Source: an uncultured Actinomycetes bacterium (GTDB lineage Bacteria > Actinomycetota > Actinomycetes > Nanopelagicales > Nanopelagicaceae). Taken from it: a DNA stretch of 6,496 nucleotides. The position numbers and the translations under genes are program-made. The notes beneath the pieces were generated by a model that did no database searches, was not told the origin of the DNA, and saw only the letters and a list, made by a program, of their open reading frames with translations. Each line of letters starts with the position of its first letter. Position 1 is the first letter of the stretch. Location: NCBI GenBank assembly GCA_903891755.1, contig CAITFY010000045.1, positions 1 through 6,496 on the forward strand. Direction: 5' to 3'. Positions 1 to 6,200 of this stretch are shown one piece after another.

Positions 1-35
1 AGACTGCCGCAGAGTACTTTGGAATTCCTCTCTAA
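1..35 (+). CDS. trpB: tryptophan synthase beta chain, C-terminal end (partial)
   Basis: Only the last ten complete codons and the TAA stop are present. In the frame that ends at 33-35 they read TAAEYFGIPL. This matches the usual C-terminus of actinobacterial TrpB, where the protein ends in a 'D-T-A-A-x-W/Y-F-G' segment. TrpB is the PLP enzyme that joins indole and serine to make tryptophan, and it forms the alpha2-beta2 complex with TrpA. The stop codon shares one base with the trpA start (TAATG), so the two are almost certainly one transcript with coupled translation. The identification rests on a short peptide plus its position directly upstream of trpA. The rest of the gene lies outside the window. 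Confidence 0.85.
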   Translation, partial: TAAEYFGIPL

Positions 36-832
36 TGAGTACTCCACTTGAAGAACTCTTTGTAAAGGTACGCGCTGAAAATCGCGCAGCGCTCATCGGC
101 TACCTTCCAGCTGGCTTCCCAACTCAGGAAGGTTGCATCGCCGCTCTCACTGCGATGGTTGAAGGCGGAGTAGATGCCGTTGAAATTGGTTATCCCTATA
201 GCGATCCCGTTATGGATGGCCCCGTTATTCAAGCTGCGGCAGATACCTCACTTCGCAATGGAACAGGCGCGCCAGAAGTTATGGCGACTCTTGCGGCAAT
301 TTCGAAGATTGCGCCTTCAGTTGTGATGACATATTGGAACCCCATTGAGAGATATGGCGTTGATAATTTTCTTAAGGAGCTGAAATCCAATGGCGGTTCA
401 GGAGTTATTACTCCCGATCTAACTATCGAAGAGTCTGAGCAATGGATTGCTTCATCTACCGCACACGATACAAATCGCATTTACGTCGTTGCTCCAAGTA
501 CCTCAGATGAACGGCTGCGTAAGGTTACCCAAGCGACTTCCGGATTTGTCTACGCGGCATCCCTTATGGGAGTTACCGGTACACGCACCTCAGTCTCCAG
601 CAGCGCCCAATCATTGGTCAGCAAGCTCAGAACCGTAACCGATCTGCCGATTGCGGTTGGACTAGGCGTATCAACTCCCGATCAAGCTCGCGAAGTGGCT
701 CAATATGCGGATGGTGTGATTGTTGGTTCAGCTTTTATCCGCCTGCTCCAGGAGAGTTCTTCTCTCGCTGAGGGAGTCGATAAAGTCCGAGAATTGGCCA
801 AGGATTTGTCGAGACGGTTGAGTCGGGCCTAA
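35..832 (+). CDS. trpA: tryptophan synthase alpha chain
   Basis: TrpA cleaves indole-3-glycerol phosphate to indole and glyceraldehyde-3-phosphate in the cytoplasm; indole is channelled to TrpB. The 265-residue product has the normal family length (about 260-270) and reads as a complete TIM barrel. The two catalytic acids are visible: Glu50 in 'AVEIG' and Asp61 in 'PVMDGPVIQ', equivalent to Glu49 and Asp60 of the Salmonella enzyme. Other family segments are 'TPDLTIEES' (126-134), the mobile loop 'GVTGTR' (179-184), and the phosphate-binding loops 'VGLGVS' (208-213) and 'VGSAF' (230-234). The ATG at 35-37 overlaps the trpB stop and only a weak GGA lies upstream (21-23), so translation is probably coupled to trpB. 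This is the last trp gene here; the next gene is unrelated. No frameshift or missing key residue is seen. Confidence 0.98.
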   Translation: MSTPLEELFVKVRAENRAALIGYLPAGFPTQEGCIAALTAMVEGGVDAVEIGYPYSDPVMDGPVIQAAADTSLRNGTGAPEVMATLAAISKIAPSVVMTYWNPIERYGVDNFLKELKSNGGSGVITPDLTIEESEQWIASSTAHDTNRIYVVAPSTSDERLRKVTQATSGFVYAASLMGVTGTRTSVSSSAQSLVSKLRTVTDLPIAVGLGVSTPDQAREVAQYADGVIVGSAFIRLLQESSSLAEGVDKVRELAKDLSRRLSRA

Positions 833-839
833 CTAAGCC

Positions 840-861
840 GCCACTCTGCAATAGAGTTGGC
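840..861 (+). terminator. possible hairpin after trpA, without a U-tract
   Basis: GCCACTCT (840-847) pairs with AGAGT-T-GGC (853-861), giving eight base pairs with one bulged T and a GCAAT loop (848-852). It begins 7 bp after the trpA stop, where an operon end could lie. It is not followed by a run of T, so it is not a classical intrinsic terminator. It may be a weak or processing hairpin, or chance. The remainder of the 68-bp gap contains the ribosome binding site of the next gene (GGAGAG, 887-892) and no convincing -35/-10 pair. Confidence 0.3.
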
Positions 862-900
862 CACCATTGAGCATAAGACTGGAATCGGAGAGAGTTACAG

Positions 901-1611
901 ATGGCAAGTAAAAAAGTCGATAAGCACGCCAAGCCAGCGAAGCAGGGCGATAAGTTCACTCGCTATCTCGTAATTGGAATGATTGCATTTGTTCTGATTG
1001 CCGGCCTTGGGGCTGCGCTTGCCAAGAACAGCTCAAACTCCCATGTCACCCTTCCTTCACGAGTCACCAAGAGCAATGGTTATGGAATCACATTTAATCC
1101 AACCGCCAAGGTAAAAGTTGAAATGTATGAAGATTTCCGCTGTCCAAACTGCCGCAACTTTGAAGCGGTAAATAACACCTACATTGATGGACTTGTACAA
1201 GCTGGAAAAATCCAAGCGATTTACCACCCAATGCACTTCATTGCCTCAGACTCGGAGCTCACCGCTGCGGCTGCCGCATGTGCTTCGGATCAAGGTAAGT
1301 ATCTTCAGATGCACACGGCGCTCTATGTAAATCAGCCAACTTCGGCTCAGATGGCGGAAAATTCACCATACTGGACCAATGCAACCTTGATTCTGCTTGG
1401 GCATTCGATTGGTATTACGGCGAAATCTTTTGACACCTGCATCACCAGTGGAAAGTATCTCAACTGGGCAACCAAGATTAATGATGACGCTGCTGCGAAG
1501 AACATCAATGCAACACCAACAGTGATCGTTAACGGCAAGACTCTTCCACTTGCAACCGATTACGATGCAAAGAAGTTTGCCAAGGTTCTTACAGATCTCG
1601 GCGTTAAGTAG
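901..1611 (+). CDS. membrane-anchored DsbA-like thiol-disulfide oxidoreductase (thioredoxin fold)
   Basis: The 236-residue product belongs to the DsbA/thioredoxin_4 group of extracytoplasmic thiol-disulfide oxidoreductases. A lysine-rich cytoplasmic tail (1-21) precedes one hydrophobic segment (about 22-41), then a small linker and the thioredoxin-fold domain. This predicts an N-in, C-out anchor; there is no lipobox cysteine. The redox motif is CPNC (Cys81, Cys84) after 'YEDFR', and the cis-proline loop is 'ATPTVIVNG' (204-212, Thr205-Pro206). Two more cysteines, Cys127 and Cys180, could form a second structural disulfide, as reported for some actinobacterial DsbA proteins. The ATG has a good GGAGAG site 8 nt upstream. 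lgt follows 8 bp after the stop, so the two are probably cotranscribed and both act in envelope protein maturation. Whether it oxidises, reduces or isomerises substrates cannot be told from the sequence, and no electron-transfer partner (DsbB/VKOR) lies in the window. Confidence 0.9.
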   Translation: MASKKVDKHAKPAKQGDKFTRYLVIGMIAFVLIAGLGAALAKNSSNSHVTLPSRVTKSNGYGITFNPTAKVKVEMYEDFRCPNCRNFEAVNNTYIDGLVQAGKIQAIYHPMHFIASDSELTAAAAACASDQGKYLQMHTALYVNQPTSAQMAENSPYWTNATLILLGHSIGITAKSFDTCITSGKYLNWATKINDDAAAKNINATPTVIVNGKTLPLATDYDAKKFAKVLTDLGVK

Positions 1612-1619
1612 CCCACTCC

Positions 1620-2438
1620 TTGTTCGATCGCTTTATCCCAACTCCATCGAGTAATTCGATTGAGTTGGGAGCGATAACAATTCATTACTACGCCTTATCG
1701 ATTCTTGTAGGAATTCTCGCCGCGCTGGCTCTCGGTTCATACCGCTGGAAGCGTTCCGGGGGAGTTAGTTTTGAGCTCTATGACCTCGCTATTTATGTCA
1801 TCCCTGCCGGAATTCTCGGCGGACGGATCTATCACGTCATCACAACTCCCGAACTTTATTTTGGTTCTTCAGGTCATTTTCAAAACGCCTTTAAAATTTG
1901 GGAAGGTGGAATGGGCATTTGGGGTGCGGTCGCCCTTGGTACGGCTGTGGCTTTTCTCTACTTTAAGAGCAAACCTCGCAGCGTTTCATTTCCCGCAGCG
2001 CTGGATGCACTTGCTCCCGGAATATTGATTGCGCAAGGAATTGGACGTTGGGGAAATTGGTTTAATCACGAGCTCTTTGGTAGCCCGACAACCCTTCCTT
2101 GGGGTTTGAAAATTCCTCCTGCTGATCGCCCTACCGGTTATTCACAGTTCTCCACCTTCCACCCAACATTTCTCTACGAATCACTCTGGTGCTTTATCTG
2201 TGCGCTGATAATTTTGGTCCTCCCACGGGTCAAGAAACTAAAACCCGGAAATACCTTTCTTCTCTACATATTTCTCTACTGCTTGGGGCGCATGGGAATC
2301 GAAGCACTCAGAATTGATTTCGCCCACCGAATCTTGGGGCTGCGCCTTAATGTTTGGGTTGCCCTCATTGGGGCGGGAGTTTCGGCATTGTTCATATTTA
2401 AAAGAGAGCGTGCGCCCAATCCTGAGAACTTGAGTTAG
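1620..2438 (+). CDS. lgt: phosphatidylglycerol-prolipoprotein diacylglyceryl transferase
   Basis: Lgt moves a diacylglyceryl group from phosphatidylglycerol to the lipobox cysteine of prolipoproteins, the first step of lipoprotein maturation at the membrane. The 272-residue product is full length, with about seven hydrophobic segments. Family blocks in order: 'IPTPSSNSIELG' (6-17), 'GGRIYHVIT' (67-75), 'IWEGGMGIWGA' (93-103), the signature 'GRWGNWFNHELFG' (142-154) with the essential Arg143, Asn146 and Glu151, 'FHPTFLYESLW' (180-190) and 'LGRMGIEALR' (222-231). The position of E. coli His103 is Trp101 here, as in other actinobacterial Lgt proteins. The start must be TTG at 1620: an in-frame TAA lies at 1605-1607, no ATG or GTG follows it, and the N-terminal block fits this start. 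No Shine-Dalgarno is visible, so expression probably relies on translation coming from the DsbA-like gene 8 bp upstream. Confidence 0.97.
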   Translation: MFDRFIPTPSSNSIELGAITIHYYALSILVGILAALALGSYRWKRSGGVSFELYDLAIYVIPAGILGGRIYHVITTPELYFGSSGHFQNAFKIWEGGMGIWGAVALGTAVAFLYFKSKPRSVSFPAALDALAPGILIAQGIGRWGNWFNHELFGSPTTLPWGLKIPPADRPTGYSQFSTFHPTFLYESLWCFICALIILVLPRVKKLKPGNTFLLYIFLYCLGRMGIEALRIDFAHRILGLRLNVWVALIGAGVSALFIFKRERAPNPENLS

Positions 2439-2439
2439 G

Positions 2440-2445
2440 TAAGAT
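2440..2445 (+). promoter_or_regulatory. possible -10 element for a leaderless VIT-family transcript
   Basis: TAAGAT fits the TANNNT -10 consensus and ends exactly 6 nt before the ATG at 2452. In actinobacteria this spacing is typical of promoters whose transcript starts at the A of the start codon (leaderless mRNA). No -35 element is clear at the expected distance. The alternative is simple readthrough from lgt using the weak AGG at 2437-2439 as ribosome binding site. The motif is short and could be chance. Confidence 0.3.
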
Positions 2446-2451
2446 ATTCGT

Positions 2452-3150
2452 ATGAGTTTAGAAGCCGTATATAAGCGCAACGAGCATCACCGCGGCAGCA
2501 AATCAGGTTGGCTGCGTGCCGCCGTCCTTGGTGCAAACGATGGGCTCGTCTCAAATGCCTCACTCCTGATTGGAGTGGCGGCCGCAGGTCGAAGCAGTTT
2601 TCTTGCAATCGCCGGTATCTCAGGAATTGCAGCTGGGTCAATGTCGATGGCGGTTGGCGAATATATTTCGGTTCAGTCCCAAGCAGATATTGAAGCTTCA
2701 GATCGCCAGATGGAGATTGACCACCTCGCCCTAGATCCCGAGGGGGAGTTGGAAGAGCTAACTCAGATTTATCAAGAACGTGGACTTGAGCGCCCTCTTG
2801 CCGAGCAAGTTGCGGCAGCGCTCACGGCGAAAGATCCTCTCGCCGCTCACTTGCGTGATGAACTTGGGCATCATGAGAATAACGAGGCAAAGCCAGCGCA
2901 AGCTGCAATCGCTTCGGCAATTAGCTTCGCCTTGGGAGCCACCATCCCGCTCATAGGGGCTCTCATCGGTGGGACCGGCACCAAAGTCTCGCTCATCATT
3001 CTCTTTGCGATGATTGGGCTCTTTACCACTGGAGCTATCTCTTCGCGTTTAGCTGGATCCCCTTTGATTCGCACAGTCCTGCGTGTGTTGATCGGGGGAG
3101 CCATAGGTATGGCAATCACCGCTGGTATTGGAGCGCTCGCTCACATCTAG
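2452..3150 (+). CDS. VIT1/CCC1-family iron/manganese transporter
   Basis: The 232-residue membrane protein has the layout of the vacuolar iron transporter (VIT1/CCC1) family, which moves Fe2+ or Mn2+ out of the cytosol by proton antiport. There are two N-terminal membrane helices (about 21-46 with 'LGANDGLVSNASLLIGV', and 48-74 with 'GSMSMAVGEYISVQSQ'), then a charged cytoplasmic region (about 78-148), then three C-terminal helices (about 150-172, 178-197, 205-230). Likely transport residues are Asp30, Met64/Met66 and Glu70, by position against plant VIT1. The cytoplasmic region is rich in acids and His ('EIDHLALDPEGELEELTQIYQERGL', spread over 88-112, and 'ELGHHEN', 137-143), as in the family's metal-binding domain. 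It begins 13 bp after lgt and may be cotranscribed or have its own leaderless start. Substrate choice (Fe or Mn) and direction are inferred from the family. No metal regulator is encoded nearby. Confidence 0.92.
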   Translation: MSLEAVYKRNEHHRGSKSGWLRAAVLGANDGLVSNASLLIGVAAAGRSSFLAIAGISGIAAGSMSMAVGEYISVQSQADIEASDRQMEIDHLALDPEGELEELTQIYQERGLERPLAEQVAAALTAKDPLAAHLRDELGHHENNEAKPAQAAIASAISFALGATIPLIGALIGGTGTKVSLIILFAMIGLFTTGAISSRLAGSPLIRTVLRVLIGGAIGMAITAGIGALAHI

Positions 3151-3159
3151 CCCTTGCTT

Positions 3160-3177
3160 GATTACTTTTAAGTAATC
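3160..3177. repeat. perfect AT-rich inverted repeat between the VIT gene and gltB
   Basis: GATTACTT (3160-3167) and AAGTAATC (3170-3177) are perfect inverted arms of 8 bp around TT. The dyad starts 9 bp after the VIT-gene stop. As RNA it would have to open to 6-7 bp with a 4-6 nt loop, and no U-run follows, so it is a poor intrinsic terminator. As DNA it looks like a site for a dimeric regulator ahead of gltB. Function is not proven by the sequence. Confidence 0.5.
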
Positions 3178-3204
3178 GTGGCACCAGAGCGCCTGCCTAA
3201 TTGA

Positions 3205-3210
3205 TACTCT
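3205..3210 (+). promoter_or_regulatory. weak candidate -10 element for gltB
   Basis: TACTCT matches TANNNT and lies between the dyad at 3160-3177 and the gltB start. If used, it would give a 5' leader of about 70 nt. No good -35 element is found 16-18 bp upstream; the nearest similar hexamer (GTGGCA, 3178-3183) is 21 bp away. It is listed because gltB probably needs a promoter in this 134-bp gap, but the site itself is uncertain. Confidence 0.2.
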
Positions 3211-3227
3211 TTTCCACTGCCTGGGTT

Positions 3228-3279
3228 CTCCTGGGCGTTCTGCTGTTGGGCCACTGACGTCCCGACCGTTCTTTAGGAG
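3228..3279 (+). promoter_or_regulatory. gltB leader with possible ribosome-site-masking fold
   Basis: CTCCT (3228-3232) is an exact complement of the gltB Shine-Dalgarno AGGAG (3275-3279), and the pairing can extend by three G-U pairs (3233-3235 with 3272-3274). Nested inside, GTTGGG (3245-3250) can pair with CCCGAC (3261-3266), with one G-U pair and a 10-nt loop. A tandem CCTGGG repeat (3220-3225, 3230-3235) lies at the 5' side. Together this could hide the ribosome binding site. I do not recognise a known riboswitch class in it. The pairing is short and was found by eye only. Confidence 0.3.
3275..3279 (+). promoter_or_regulatory. gltB ribosome binding site fixing the GTG start
   Basis: AGGAG sits 5 nt before the GTG at 3285. 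The in-frame region upstream has a TGA at 3255-3257 and no other ATG, GTG or TTG before 3285. The next in-frame ATG would remove the catalytic cysteine. The site therefore fixes the start of gltB. Confidence 0.85.
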
Positions 3280-3284
3280 CGATC

Positions 3285-6200
3285 GTGACCCTCTTTTCTT
3301 CTCTGCCACCTGCACAAGGGCTCTACAACCCTGCGGATGAACACGATGCCTGTGGCGTTGCGATGATTGCGACACTCAAGAAAGAGGCAACGCACGAGAT
3401 CGTCTCCCAAGCTCTCACCGCACTTCGCAATCTTGAACACCGTGGAGCATCAGGCGCAGAACCAGATAGTGGCGATGGCGCAGGAATATTAATTCGGATT
3501 CCCGATGAGTTTTATCGCAGCGTCGTTGAATTCGATCTTCCACCGGCCGGTTCTTACGCAACAGGTATCGCATTTATAGATAAAGAGTTTGATGACCTGC
3601 CAGGCGTTGTGAAGATTGCCGAAGAAGAGAACCTCACCATTCTGGGATGGCGTGAACTTCCCACAGATGACTCATCTCTTGGTACAACAGCACTCTCCGT
3701 GATGCCACGTTTCGTGCAACTCTTTATCGCAGGTAAGAACAATGAGAGCGATTTAGAGCTCGATCGTCTCGCATTCTGTTTCCGCAAGAGAGTTGAGCAT
3801 GCGTTACCCATCTATTTCCCATCACTTTCAGCGCGCACCATTGTTTACAAGGGCATGCTTACAACCGGACAACTTGAGGAGTTCTTCCCAGATCTCTCCA
3901 ACGAATTAGTGAAATCTCCACTCGCACTTGTCCACTCACGTTTCTCTACAAATACCTTCCCATCGTGGCCATTAGCTCACCCATATCGCTACATCGCGCA
4001 TAACGGCGAGATCAATACCGTTCGCGGAAATCGAAACTGGATGCGCGCTCGCGAGGCGCTACTTTCTAGCCCACTTATTCCGGGAGATATTTCCCGTCTC
4101 TTCCCGATCGTTGATGCATCTGGAAGTGACTCTGCATCATTTGATGAGGTACTCGAACTTCTCTATCTCACCGGTCGCTCATTGCCACACTCAATTTTGA
4201 TGATGATCCCTGAAGCCTGGGAGAACAGCACAACGATGTCGCAAGAGCGTAGAGATTTCTATGCTTTCCACTCATCTCTGATGGAGCCATGGGATGGACC
4301 TGCCTGCGTTACCTTTACAGATGGATCTCAAGTTGGCGCCGTACTCGATCGCAATGGTCTTCGCCCTTCTCGCTTCTGGGTAACTGATGATGGTCTAGTA
4401 ATTCTCGCCTCTGAAGTTGGCGTACTTGATATCGACCCATCGAAGGTAGTTCGCAAGGGACGCTTGCAACCTGGCCGTATGTTCCTGGTCGATATTGCTG
4501 AAGGTCGCATCATTGAAGATGGAGAGATTAAAGACTCTCTCGCTGCTTCGCATCCTTATGGTGAATGGTTGGGCGAGGGAATTGTCCGCCTGGCTGATCT
4601 TCCATCGCGTGAGCACATCATCTATCCGCACTCGTCAGTTCTACGTCGTCAGCGCGCATTTGGTTACACCGAAGAAGAGTTACGTATCATCATCGCGCCA
4701 ATGGCTAAGAATGGTGCAGAGCCGCTTGGTTCAATGGGTACAGATAGCCCGATCGCAGCGCTCTCCGATAAGCCTCGCTTGCTCTTTGATTACTTCGCAC
4801 AACTCTTCGCTCAAGTAACAAATCCTCCTCTTGATGCAATTCGTGAAGAGTTGGTTACTAGTCTTGGACAAACTATTGGAGCGGAATCAAATCTGCTCAA
4901 CCCATCGGCAGATTCATGTCGTCAGATCTCACTTGATTTCCCAGTTATTGATAATGATGAGTTGGCAAAGATCATTCACGTTAATGCAGATGGTGAACAT
5001 CCAAACTTCGATGCTCACGTCGTTCGCGGTCTCTTCCCAGCACTTGGTGGGGGAGAAGCGCTCCGTGACCGTATCGAGGAGATTCGCGCCGAAGTATCTG
5101 AAGCAATTTCACATGGTGCTCGCATCATTGTGCTCTCGGATAGAGATGGTGATAGCGAAGAGGCACCAATCCCAACTTTGTTATTAACCGCAGCTGTTCA
5201 TCACCATCTCATTCGCGAGAAAACGCGTACTCGCGTCAGCTTAGTTATTGAGAGTGGAGAAGTTCGCGAAGTTCACCATGTTGCTCTTCTCGTGGGCTTT
5301 GGTGCATCAGCGGTCAATCCATACCTTGCTATGGAGAGCGCAGAAGATTTAGTGCGACAAGGCGTCATCACGGGCATTACTCCCGAGAAGGCAGTTGCCA
5401 ATCTCATCAAATCTTTGGGCAAAGGCGTGCTGAAGGTGATGTCGAAGATGGGCATCTCAACAATCGCTTCCTATCATGGCGCTCAAGTCTTTGAGGCAAT
5501 TGGACTTTCAAGTGAAGTAGTCGATGAGTATTTCACTGGCTTAACTTCAAGGCTCGGTGGAGTTTCACTCGATACCTTGGCTGAAGAGACCATTAAGCGT
5601 CACCACATTGCATACCCACCTATGGGTGATATTCCTGGAACGAAGAAGCTCCCAATCGGTGGTGAGTACCAATGGCGCCGCGAAGGTGAGCCTCACCTAT
5701 TCAATCCTGAAACCGTATTTAAGTTGCAGCATGCGACTCGAGCCAAGCGTTATGACATCTTCAAGCAGTACACCACTCTGGTTGATGATCAATCAAAGAA
5801 CTTGATGACCTTGCGCGGACTCTTTACCTTTAAAGAGGGGGTTCGTCGTCCTATCTCTATCGATGATGTGGAACCTGCATCTGCAATCATTAAGCGCTTT
5901 GCAACTGGAGCCATGTCCTATGGATCCATCTCGCAGGAGGCACACGAGACTCTCGCAATCGCCATGAACCGCCTTGGAGGAAAGTCCAATACCGGTGAGG
6001 GTGGAGAAGATCCTGCTCGTAATACTCCCGATGCAAATGGAGATTCACGTCGCTCATCAATCAAACAGGTTGCTTCTGGACGTTTTGGCGTAACGAGTGA
6101 GTACCTCGTGAGCGCTGATGATATTCAAATCAAGATGGCGCAAGGTGCAAAGCCTGGTGAAGGTGGACAGCTTCCTGGAAACAAGGTCTATCCATGGATT

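Noticed and set aside
840..861. A strong rho-independent terminator ending the trp operon.
   Set aside because: The hairpin is short, has a bulge, and is followed by GC-mixed sequence with no T-run. It is kept only as a weak feature.
3201..3257. An 18-codon TTG-started frame in the gltB leader encoding a hydrophobic peptide, which could look like a leader peptide.
   Set aside because: There is no ribosome binding site, it begins right after an in-frame TAA, and a frame of this length without stops is common by chance. It also contains no run of Glu, Gln or other codons that would suggest attenuation.
3049..3375. A 108-codon reverse-strand frame spanning the gap before gltB.
   Set aside because: It overlaps the ends of two well-supported genes, its product resembles no family, and it shows no start context of its own.
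4495..5187. Two consecutive forward reading frames of 107 and 118 codons in one alternate frame.
   Set aside because: They lie wholly inside gltB, whose own frame is intact with conserved motifs throughout. The alternate products have no recognisable domain and unusual composition, as expected of shadow frames.
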